Shown piece by piece: positions 1 to 7,255 of a DNA stretch of 32,656 nt. The translations under genes and the position numbers were made by a program. The notes under the pieces were generated by a model. That model worked only from the letters and a program-made list of their open reading frames with translations, did not search any database and was not told the origin of the DNA. Each line of letters begins with the position of its first letter. The first letter of the stretch is position 1. The stretch comes from an uncultured Campylobacter sp. (lineage in GTDB: Bacteria > Campylobacterota > Campylobacteria > Campylobacterales > Campylobacteraceae): NCBI RefSeq assembly GCF_938030145.1, contig NZ_CALHGM010000048.1, positions 1 through 32,656 of the forward strand, written 5' to 3'.

Positions 1-1762
1 GTAGCGCGTAGCTAGCGTGCACGCAGCAGTAGTCAAACTCGATGCCCTGACCGATGCGGTTCGGACCGCCGCCGATGATGAGGACCTTTTTATTATCTTT
101 TGAAATTTTACGGCTTGCGATAGCAGGCGTTATGTTGGTGCTGGAGTACAGATACGGAGTAAGCGCCGCAAACTCGCCCGCACAGGTATCTACTTCGTTG
201 TATTCAAGGTCGATGCCCTGTCTGGCGCAGGCGAAATGGATGTCGTTTTGCGTAAGGCCCAGATTGTCCTTTTTGTTGATCAAATTTGCGATCATCTTAT
301 CGCTAAAGCCCCAGCTCTTGGCCTGTCTTAGAAGCGCCGCGTCGTTGATGATCTCCATATCGATGCGCTCTTCAAATTTTACGATCTGCTCGATCTGGCT
401 CAAAAACCAGCGGTCGATCTTGCTAAGCTCGTAAATTTGATCCACGCTCATGCCCGCTCTAAAGCCCTGGGCGATGTATAAAATTCTATCTTGCTGTGCG
501 TTGCGAAGCCCGAAAATCAGATCCTTTTCGCTTAAATTTAATTCCACGAAGCCGAAGTAGCCCTTCTCCAGCGAACACAGCGCCTTTTGAATGCTCTCTT
601 TAAAGCTGCGCCCGATCGCCATCACCTCGCCGATACTCTTCATCGCAGTGCCGAGATACGGGTTTGCGCCGGGGAATTTTTCAAACGCAAAGCGCGGAAT
701 TTTAGTCACGATATAATCGATCACCGGCTCAAAGCTCGCAGGCGTGCCGGTGATGTCATTTTTGATCTCATCCAGGCTAAAGCCTACCGCTAGCATCGTA
801 GCGACTTTGGCGATCGGATAGCCCGTGGCTTTGGACGCAAGAGCCGAACTGCGGCTTACGCGCGGGTTCATCTCGATGACGATCATGCGACCAGTTTGCG
901 GATTTACCGCAAACTGCACGTTTGAGCCGCCCGTATCCACACCGATCTCGCGTAAAATTTTAAAACTCGCGTCGCGCATCGCCTGATATTCTTTATCGGT
1001 GAGCGTAAGAGCGGGCGCGACCGTGATGGAATCGCCCGTATGCACCCCCATCGGATCAAAATTTTCGATCGAGCAGACGATGATGCAGTTGTCCTTGTGA
1101 TCGCGGATCACCTCCATTTCGAACTCTTTCCATCCAAGCAGGCTCTCTTCGATCAAAATTTCATTTATCGGGCTCACGTCTAGCCCGTTTTGCGCGACCT
1201 CTTTAAACTCGTCGATATTGTATGCCACACCGCTGCCTGCGCCACCTAGGGTGTAGCTAGCGCGGATAATGAGCGGAAAGCCGATCTCATTTGCAGCAGC
1301 CATCGCCTCTTCGATATTGTAGGCGTATTTGGATTTAGGCAGATCCATTCCGATCTTAATCATCGCCTCTTTAAATTTCACCCTATCCTCGCCCTTTTTG
1401 ATCGCTTCAGGCTTGGCGCCTAGAAATTTTACACCGGCTAGCTCGCCGCTTTCGTAAGCCTGCATCGCGACGTTTAGCGCGACCTGTCCGCCCATCGTAG
1501 GCAGGATCGCATCGACGCCCTCGCGCTTTATGATACGCAAAATGCTCTCTTTGGTGATCGGCTCGATATAGGTAGCATCCGCAAAATCGGGATCGGTCAT
1601 AATGGTAGCGGGGTTAGAGTTTATTAGCACTACGCGGTATCCAAGGCTCTTTAACGTCTTAGCCGCCTGCGTGCCGCTGTAATCGAACTCACACGCCTGA
1701 CCGATTACGATCGGACCGCTGCCGATCAGCAAAATCGTCTTAATATCATCTCTTTTGGGCAT
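1..1762 (-). CDS. carB: Carbamoyl-phosphate synthase large subunit, N-terminal half (runs off the window)
   Basis: CarB joins bicarbonate, ammonia delivered by CarA, and two ATP into carbamoyl phosphate for arginine and pyrimidine synthesis in the cytoplasm. The minus-strand frame begins at ATG 1762 with MPKRDDIKTILLIGSGPIV and stays open to base 1, about 587 codons of a protein usually near 1,080. The family's internal duplication is visible: GSGPIVIGQ at residues 14-22 recurs as GGGPNRIGQG near residue 562, marking the start of the second ATP-grasp half. The start codon overlaps the mreC stop by one base (TGATG), so the two are probably translationally coupled. As I recall the C. jejuni order, a small hypothetical gene lies between mreC and carB; here it is absent. 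The 3' half lies outside the window, so intactness cannot be judged. Confidence 0.97.
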   Translation of the reverse strand, partial: MPKRDDIKTILLIGSGPIVIGQACEFDYSGTQAAKTLKSLGYRVVLINSNPATIMTDPDFADATYIEPITKESILRIIKREGVDAILPTMGGQVALNVAMQAYESGELAGVKFLGAKPEAIKKGEDRVKFKEAMIKIGMDLPKSKYAYNIEEAMAAANEIGFPLIIRASYTLGGAGSGVAYNIDEFKEVAQNGLDVSPINEILIEESLLGWKEFEMEVIRDHKDNCIIVCSIENFDPMGVHTGDSITVAPALTLTDKEYQAMRDASFKILREIGVDTGGSNVQFAVNPQTGRMIVIEMNPRVSRSSALASKATGYPIAKVATMLAVGFSLDEIKNDITGTPASFEPVIDYIVTKIPRFAFEKFPGANPYLGTAMKSIGEVMAIGRSFKESIQKALCSLEKGYFGFVELNLSEKDLIFGLRNAQQDRILYIAQGFRAGMSVDQIYELSKIDRWFLSQIEQIVKFEERIDMEIINDAALLRQAKSWGFSDKMIANLINKKDNLGLTQNDIHFACARQGIDLEYNEVDTCAGEFAALTPYLYSSTNITPAIASRKISKDNKKVLIIGGGPNRIGQGIEFDYCCVHASYAL

Positions 1763-2511
1763 CAATTTTCCTTTGTAACGACATACAAAAACGCCGGCAT
1801 CTCGGAGCCCACATAGGGCTCTACGACGGCGCTTTTGTATAACTTTCCGTTTTGAATCTCTTTAACCTTTCCTACCGGTACGCCGGCAAAGAAAATTTCA
1901 TCTTTCCCGCTCGTAAAGACCTCATCGCCTACCTTGGGATCAAGCCATTGAGGAATGTATCTAACTACGAGCTCGTTATTTTCGCCGCCCGCAACACCAG
2001 GAATTTGGGTATCTCCTATGAAAACGGAGAAGTTGCTCTTTTCGTCGCGCTGTAAAATCGCAAGCGGGCGCCCGTCTTTATTTACTAAAATTCCTGCAGT
2101 TTTACCCTCGCTGATGAGGCCGTAAATTTTGTTTGGGTCAAAATTTTCAAAATTTACGAAGAATTTATTGTAGTCGTTTAAATTTGCATAGCTCAGCGCC
2201 TTTACGAGCTGAACTTTGGGTTCGTAGACGGAGCTGTTTTTGTCGATCAAAATTTTATTGAGCTCGCCCGCGAACGTACTAAGCAGCATTGCCGATTTTT
2301 TTAGCTCGGCGTTTTCTTCTCGTAGAGCTTTGATTGTCTCTGCCTGGTTAAAATGCTCGTTCACAGCGCTTTTTACCCGATCACTCACGCCGTAATAAAC
2401 CTCTAAAATTCCTCCTGCAAATCCGATAAATTTGCCGTGGATATATGAGCCGAACGTTAGCGAAACGGCTACCAGCAAAACCGCGACGAGGAGGAGTTTG
2501 AGATTAGTCAT
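1762..2511 (-). CDS. mreC: Rod shape-determining protein MreC
   Basis: MreC is a bitopic inner-membrane protein whose periplasmic part links the MreB cytoskeleton to the cell-wall elongation machinery. The 249-residue product has one N-terminal hydrophobic segment (about residues 6-25), then a likely coiled coil around residues 50-75 with repeated Ala/Leu/Glu (ETIKALREENAELKK). A beta-rich domain follows, with family-style segments such as GISEGKTAGILVNK-like and VGDEVFTSGKDEIFFAGVPVG. It lies directly downstream of mreB and overlaps its last codons by 8 bases; its own start has only a weak ribosome binding site (AAGCGG), which fits coupling to mreB translation. Length matches what I recall for the Campylobacter homologue. 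The assignment is strong from both sequence and context. Confidence 0.93.
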   Translation of the reverse strand: MTNLKLLLVAVLLVAVSLTFGSYIHGKFIGFAGGILEVYYGVSDRVKSAVNEHFNQAETIKALREENAELKKSAMLLSTFAGELNKILIDKNSSVYEPKVQLVKALSYANLNDYNKFFVNFENFDPNKIYGLISEGKTAGILVNKDGRPLAILQRDEKSNFSVFIGDTQIPGVAGGENNELVVRYIPQWLDPKVGDEVFTSGKDEIFFAGVPVGKVKEIQNGKLYKSAVVEPYVGSEMPAFLYVVTKEN

Positions 2512-3538
2512 TTGCCGCTTGTTTTAGCGATTTGATCTCTTCTAGGGCTTTTCCCGTGCCGTTTGCGACGCACAGCAGCGGCTCGTCCGCGACGAAAACC
2601 GGAAGCTTTACGGTGTCGCTTAGATACTTATCTAATCCGCGAATAAGCGCGCCGCCGCCCGTTAGTACGACGCCATTTTCGACGATGTCGGCGGCGACTT
2701 CCGGCTGAATGCTCTCTAGCACAAATTTTAACGCATCGGCAATCTCTCTGATCGAGTCTTTGATCGCCTCTCTAACGTCTTCGCTCGTAAGATCAACCGA
2801 GCTTAAAAGCCCGCTGATCTGGTCTTTTCCTTTGACCGTGTATGTAAGATCTTTTTGCTGCTGTACCGCTGTGCCGATCTTGATCTTAATCTCTTCGGCG
2901 GCGCGCTCCGAAATAAGCAGACTATATTTTTCTTTGACGTAATTAACGATGCTCGCGTCGATCTTATCGCCCGCGACGCGTACGGATTTGGCGCTGATGA
3001 TGCCGCCTAAAGAGATAACGCCGATCTCGGTGGTACCGCCGCCGATATCCACGACCAGCGACCCGCGCGCTTCATTTACGGGAAGTCCCGCACCGATCGC
3101 TGCAGCCATCGGCTCTTCGATTAGATAAACCTCGCGCGCGCCCGCTATCATAGCACTTTCTCGCACAGCTTTGCGCTCGACCTGAGTTAGCCCGTAAGGA
3201 ACCGAGATGATGATACGCGGGCTTACGAAAAAGCGGCGCTTGTGGGTCTTTTCGATGAAATACCTAATCATCTTCTCCGTCATATCAAAATCCGCGATAA
3301 CGCCGTCCTTCATCGGGCGCACCGCTTCGATATCGCCCGGAGTGCGCCCGAGCATCTCTTTGGCCTCGGCGCCCACGGCGATGATCCTTTGCTTGCCGTA
3401 GCGCTCGTTTTGTACCGCGACGACGCTCGGCTCGTTGATGATGATACCTTTATCTTTTAGTAGCACAAGCGTATTTGCCGTGCCTAAATCAATGCCCATA
3501 TCCCTAGAAAATAATCCTAGAATCGAATCAAGTAACAT
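2504..3538 (-). CDS. mreB: Rod shape-determining actin-like protein MreB
   Basis: MreB is a cytoplasmic, membrane-associated bacterial actin that guides side-wall peptidoglycan synthesis. The 344-residue protein carries the actin-superfamily nucleotide-binding elements: phosphate-1 DLGTANT at residues 17-23, phosphate-2 DIGGGTTEIGV near residue 170, and the adenosine-binding LTGGGALIRGLD near residue 300. The VRPMKDGVIADFD and EEPMAAAIGAGLP segments are near-diagnostic for MreB. The short N-terminus before DMGIDLGT contains hydrophobic residues that could serve as the membrane-binding helix. A good ribosome binding site (AAGGGG) precedes ATG 3538, and only 9 bases separate it from the clpX stop, so it is probably co-transcribed with clpX and mreC. 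Confidence 0.98.
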   Translation of the reverse strand: MLLDSILGLFSRDMGIDLGTANTLVLLKDKGIIINEPSVVAVQNERYGKQRIIAVGAEAKEMLGRTPGDIEAVRPMKDGVIADFDMTEKMIRYFIEKTHKRRFFVSPRIIISVPYGLTQVERKAVRESAMIAGAREVYLIEEPMAAAIGAGLPVNEARGSLVVDIGGGTTEIGVISLGGIISAKSVRVAGDKIDASIVNYVKEKYSLLISERAAEEIKIKIGTAVQQQKDLTYTVKGKDQISGLLSSVDLTSEDVREAIKDSIREIADALKFVLESIQPEVAADIVENGVVLTGGGALIRGLDKYLSDTVKLPVFVADEPLLCVANGTGKALEEIKSLKQAAND

Positions 3539-3547
3539 TTATCCCCT

Positions 3548-4786
3548 TTATGCAGTTAAATTTTGTTTTACAAGTATCGGCTTAGAGACGCCGTCTACGA
3601 CCTCTTTGGATATGATGACGTCATAGCCCTTAAGCTCAGGCAGATCAAACATAATATCGATCATAATCTCCTCGATTATGCTACGAAGTCCGCGTGCGCC
3701 GGTTTTGCGCTTGATCGCAAGGCTCGCAACCTCCCTTAGCGCGTCGTCGTCAAATTTTAAATTTGCGCCGTCTATCGCAAAGAGCTTTTGATATTGCTTT
3801 AAGATCGCGTTTTTCGGCTCGGTTAAAATTCTAACCATCGCCTTTTCGTCGATCTCATTTAGCGTAGCCACTACGTGCAAGCGCCCGATGAGCTCGGGAA
3901 TTATGCCGTAATGCACCAAATCGTCGGCCTCGACCATATTTAGCAAATTTAAGCTCTCTTTCTTGCTGCGCTTGGTTTGGTTAAACCCGAGCACGTTCTG
4001 CCCGATGCGGCGGTTGATGATCTCGTTTAGCCCGTCGAACGCACCGCCGCAGACGAACAAAATATTGGTCGTATCGATTTGGATGAAATCCTGATTTGGA
4101 TGCTTGCGGCCGCCCTTCGGCGGGATATTTACGACGCTTCCTTCGATGATCTTAAGCAGCGCTTGTTGTACACCTTCGCCGCTTACGTCGCGCGTGATGC
4201 TGCGGTTTTCGCTCATTCGCGCGATCTTATCGATCTCATCTACGAATACGATACCGCGCTGCGCCTTCTCTACGTCGCCGTCCGCGGCCTGTAAAAGGCG
4301 GGTGAGGATATTTTCTACGTCCTCGCCGACGTAGCCCGCTTCCGTTAGGCTCGTAGCGTCGCTAATGGCGATCGGCACGTCCAAAAATCGCGCCAAGGTC
4401 TGCGCCATAAGCGTCTTGCCGCTACCGGTAGGCCCGATAAGCAAGATATTTGATTTTGAAATTTCTGTATCGTCACCCTTTGCGTCGGTCTGTCTGAAAA
4501 TTCTTTTATAGTGGTTGTAAACGCCGACGCTAAAAATTTTCTTAGCGCGCTCCTGACCGATGACATAGCGATTTAGCACTTCCATCAGTGCCTTTGGCTT
4601 GATAGCTTCGAAATCGATCTCTTTGTTTTGATTTTGTATCGCCTCGTTTTGGCCTTCACTGCCGTGGATAGCGGCGTATGCCATATCGATACAATAGCTG
4701 CAGATAGCCGCCGTACCGTCGTCATTAGGATAGATACGACGCCCGTCCGCGCCCGTCTCACCGCAAAAACTGCACTTATTTGCCAT
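3548..4786 (-). CDS. clpX: ATP-dependent Clp protease ATP-binding subunit ClpX
   Basis: ClpX is a AAA+ unfoldase that feeds tagged proteins to the ClpP peptidase in the cytoplasm. At 412 residues it has the normal length. The N-terminal zinc-binding domain is visible as C5/C8 and C29/C32 (CSFC and CSYC). Walker A GPTGSGKT lies at 118-125, the substrate-gripping pore loop GYVG at 152-155 and Walker B VDEID at 183-187. A LGFN segment near residue 265 corresponds to the ClpP-docking IGF loop. The gene overlaps the lpxA stop by one base (TAATG), coupling a protein-quality-control gene to lipid A synthesis genes, an order that I recall is conserved in Campylobacter. Confidence 0.98.
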   Translation of the reverse strand: MANKCSFCGETGADGRRIYPNDDGTAAICSYCIDMAYAAIHGSEGQNEAIQNQNKEIDFEAIKPKALMEVLNRYVIGQERAKKIFSVGVYNHYKRIFRQTDAKGDDTEISKSNILLIGPTGSGKTLMAQTLARFLDVPIAISDATSLTEAGYVGEDVENILTRLLQAADGDVEKAQRGIVFVDEIDKIARMSENRSITRDVSGEGVQQALLKIIEGSVVNIPPKGGRKHPNQDFIQIDTTNILFVCGGAFDGLNEIINRRIGQNVLGFNQTKRSKKESLNLLNMVEADDLVHYGIIPELIGRLHVVATLNEIDEKAMVRILTEPKNAILKQYQKLFAIDGANLKFDDDALREVASLAIKRKTGARGLRSIIEEIMIDIMFDLPELKGYDVIISKEVVDGVSKPILVKQNLTA

Positions 4787-5577
4787 TAAATTTTACCTTT
4801 ATCTAGCGGAATTCCGCGTTTTGTGTTGATTATAAACTCGCACATCTTGCGCACGTTTTGATCGCTCGTTTCGTTTAATAAAATTTGCGCCTGCTCCTTT
4901 AAGCCCCCACCCTGGTTGAATAAAAATTTATACGCCCGATTTATCGTCTCGACCGTCTCTTTATCGAAGCGGCGGCGGATGCCCGTTAAATTTAACCCGC
5001 GGATATAGGCGCGATTTCCCTCGGCTAGGCAAAACGGCACCACGTCCTGACTAAGCGCGCTAGCCCCTGCGATCATGCAGCTCTCGCCGATCTGAACGAA
5101 TTGATGCACGGGGGTAAGCCCGCCGATAACGGCATAATCGCCCATTACGACGTGGCCTGCGAGAGTGGCGTTGTTAGCTAGGATTATGTTGCTGCCCAAC
5201 ACGCAGTCGTGCGCGATATGGCAATACGCCATCATAAAGAGATTATCACCGATGCGCGTAAATCCGTCGCCCTTATGCGAGCCCGAGCTGATCGTGCAAA
5301 ACTCGTGAATCGTAGCGTTTTTGCCGATGATTAGCCCCGTGCGCTCGCCATCTTCAAAGCTCATATCCTGCGGAATTTCGCCCACGATAGCGTATGAAAA
5401 AATTTTAGAGCCCTCGCCGATTTGCGTATCGCCGATGATGCGCGCGCCCTGCTTGATCGTGCAGCCGTCGCCAATTTTGGCCTGCGCGCTTACGAAAGCA
5501 TATGGCTCGATCGTTACTTCGGCTCCGATCTGGGCGCCATCCTCGATGATCGCCGTGTGGTGAACTTTAGCCATCAT
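4786..5577 (-). CDS. lpxA: Acyl-[ACP]-UDP-N-acetylglucosamine O-acyltransferase
   Basis: LpxA performs the first committed step of lipid A synthesis, moving a hydroxyacyl chain from acyl carrier protein onto UDP-GlcNAc in the cytoplasm. The 263-residue protein has the expected length and a left-handed beta-helix signature: repeated hexapeptides such as IGAEVT, IGDGCT and IGEGSK. The catalytic-histidine segment reads YCHIAHDCVLGSN (about residues 120-132), followed by NNATLAGHV. A helical C-terminal part contains RAYIRGLNLTGIRRR. Two adjacent ATG codons (5577 and 5574) are possible starts; the first overlaps the fabZ TGA by four bases and the second by one, so coupling holds either way. FabZ upstream draws on the same hydroxyacyl-ACP pool. 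Confidence 0.96.
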   Translation of the reverse strand: MMAKVHHTAIIEDGAQIGAEVTIEPYAFVSAQAKIGDGCTIKQGARIIGDTQIGEGSKIFSYAIVGEIPQDMSFEDGERTGLIIGKNATIHEFCTISSGSHKGDGFTRIGDNLFMMAYCHIAHDCVLGSNIILANNATLAGHVVMGDYAVIGGLTPVHQFVQIGESCMIAGASALSQDVVPFCLAEGNRAYIRGLNLTGIRRRFDKETVETINRAYKFLFNQGGGLKEQAQILLNETSDQNVRKMCEFIINTKRGIPLDKGKI

Positions 5578-6023
5578 TTATCCATTATCATCGCTTGAAG
5601 TTCCGCCTGCGCGGCCAATGTGGCGCCGTCGTTGATGTAGGCTTCACCCTTTAGCACCCAGATACGTCCGCGATGTTTGATTACGCTGATGCGATATTCA
5701 AGCTTGTCGCCGGGGCGGACCGGGCTTCTAAATTTAGCATTATCAATGCTCATAAAATACACGACCTTGTCGCTTAGATCGACGCCGTCTTTCTCCATGC
5801 TCTTAAACGCCAACACGCCGCCCGCCTGCGCCAAGCCCTCGATTATCATTACGCCCGGATAGATCGGATGGCCTGGGAAGTGACCCTGAAAGATCTGCTC
5901 GTTGTAGGTTACGTTTTTATAGGCCTTGATACTTTCGCCTATGCTGAGCTCTTCGACGCGATCTATCAACAAAAACGGAAAACGATGAGGTAGGATGGAG
6001 AGGATTTCGTTTATATCTATCAT
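5574..6023 (-). CDS. fabZ: 3-hydroxyacyl-[ACP] dehydratase FabZ
   Basis: FabZ dehydrates 3-hydroxyacyl-ACP to trans-2-enoyl-ACP in fatty acid elongation. The 149-residue protein has the hot-dog-fold active-site region GHFPGHPIYPGVMIIEG, with the catalytic pair expected at His48 and Glu62, and the N-terminal HRFPFLLIDRV motif typical of FabZ. A ribosome binding site (AAAAGGCAG) lies upstream of ATG 6023. The upstream queH-like gene ends 33 bases before it in the same direction with no convincing terminator, so fabZ may be read from that gene's promoter as well as from any local one. FabZ and LpxA compete for or share hydroxyacyl-ACP, so their coupling makes metabolic sense. Confidence 0.96.
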   Translation of the reverse strand: MIDINEILSILPHRFPFLLIDRVEELSIGESIKAYKNVTYNEQIFQGHFPGHPIYPGVMIIEGLAQAGGVLAFKSMEKDGVDLSDKVVYFMSIDNAKFRSPVRPGDKLEYRISVIKHRGRIWVLKGEAYINDGATLAAQAELQAMIMDK

Positions 6024-6056
6024 TTATCTGCCTTTTTTAGAAATTTTGGAATCTTA

Positions 6057-7190
6057 TCAAATTCTTACTAAAATTTCCCTAACGTCTAAAAATATGCGCG
6101 AGAGCCCGTAAATTTGAACTTTGGCGACTCTTATCTCGTCCGTGACGATGATCGGCGAGAGCGAGCCCGCAGCGCACAGGGCGGCGCGAGTTTTATTTTG
6201 ACGCGCTAAACTCGGCGGGTTTTTTATCATTTCGGATACGCTTTTGAAATTTGATCTTGAAATTTCGTTAAATTTCGCCAGGTTTAAAATTTTAATCTCG
6301 CCCTTGTCGCTGCAAAAAATTTCGCACTTCCGCTCTATGCTAAACTTTACGTTTTCGCGCGTAAAATGCGAGCCAAATAGCACAAACGAAGGCACTGCAC
6401 GCCCGTCAAATTTAATCCATGCGCGCAACAAGCGGTAGTTTAAAAACCGATCGCGCAGCACGCTAAATTTAACCCCTTTTCTTTCAAGCGCACAAAGCTT
6501 TTTGTAAAATTTCAACTTCTCCTCTACCGAAGCGGGCAGAATTTGCCGATCGAGCGGCGACATTAGCTCGTAAATTTCGGCATCGCAGGCTAAATTTCGC
6601 TTCAAATCCGCCGTCAGACTTCCGCCCGAATTTCGCTCAGCCCTTCGCTGATCATTCCGCTGCGACGCAAGCGCGTAGATGCAGCCGCAGTAGTTTTGAT
6701 GATAGAGCGCGTCTTTTTTCGCGAGCGCAAACTGCTCGTTCGTGCCGCCGTTTTTGCGAAAATCGGGCGCGATAAACTCCAGTCCGCAGCACTCGCAGAT
6801 ACGTTGCAACGAGGCACAGAGCTGAGAGTGCGATTTTTTGGGACTCATAAGAAGCGTCGTGGTGATTTTGCGCTCGCCCAAACTTAGCGCGAGCTCGGCC
6901 GTTTTTTGCATGCGAAAATCAAAGCAAAACTCGCAGCGCGCGCCTTTTTCGGGCTCATTTTCAAGCCCGCGCGCGCCGTCTAGCCAGCCCTGAAAATCAT
7001 ACTCGCCCGGGATAAATTTAATCCCTAAATTCTCGCAAACCCGCTTTGCGTCGTGCATTCTAAGAACATATTCGCCATAGGGGTGGATGTTTGGATCGTA
7101 GAAATAGCCTATTAGCGGCTCTTGCGTGAGCTCTTTCAAGCGGCGCAAAAAATAATCGCAATCGACCGAGCAACAGATGTGAACCAGCAA
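6057..7190 (-). CDS. queH: QueH-like epoxyqueuosine reductase with a long C-terminal extension
   Basis: QueH-family proteins perform the last step of queuosine tRNA modification, reducing epoxyqueuosine, in organisms lacking QueG. The first 200 or so residues show the family features: a starting CC pair at residues 6-7 with a third Cys at 11, GYFYDPNIHPYGEY at about 28-41, CEFC at 86-89, and a TTLLMSPKKSH segment near 110-120. These cysteines are expected to bind the iron-sulfur cluster and extra iron. The protein is 377 residues, whereas I recall family members nearer 180-220; residues from about 200 onward form an unrecognised extension rich in Lys, Arg and Phe. The start is TTG 7190, with AAGGG eight bases upstream; no ATG fits the conserved N-terminus. 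Transcription diverges from the DUF748 gene. Confidence 0.82.
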   Translation of the reverse strand: MLVHICCSVDCDYFLRRLKELTQEPLIGYFYDPNIHPYGEYVLRMHDAKRVCENLGIKFIPGEYDFQGWLDGARGLENEPEKGARCEFCFDFRMQKTAELALSLGERKITTTLLMSPKKSHSQLCASLQRICECCGLEFIAPDFRKNGGTNEQFALAKKDALYHQNYCGCIYALASQRNDQRRAERNSGGSLTADLKRNLACDAEIYELMSPLDRQILPASVEEKLKFYKKLCALERKGVKFSVLRDRFLNYRLLRAWIKFDGRAVPSFVLFGSHFTRENVKFSIERKCEIFCSDKGEIKILNLAKFNEISRSNFKSVSEMIKNPPSLARQNKTRAALCAAGSLSPIIVTDEIRVAKVQIYGLSRIFLDVREILVRI

Positions 7191-7219
7191 AATTTAACCC
7201 TTTGCACGAAATTTTTGGA

Positions 7220-7225
7220 TATAAT
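7220..7225 (+). promoter_or_regulatory. -10 promoter box for the DUF748 gene
   Basis: A perfect TATAAT preceded by TTTTTGGA, the usual Campylobacter sigma-70 style without an obvious -35 box. Transcription should start near 7232. This matters for annotation, because it places the upstream in-frame ATG at 7202 before the promoter and supports translation starting at 7244 or, better, 7256. The same short gap must also hold the promoter of the divergent queH-like gene; TAAAAT read on the minus strand nearby is one candidate. Confidence 0.7.
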
Positions 7226-7255
7226 TTTACGCTATCAAAATTAATGAGCGGAAAA

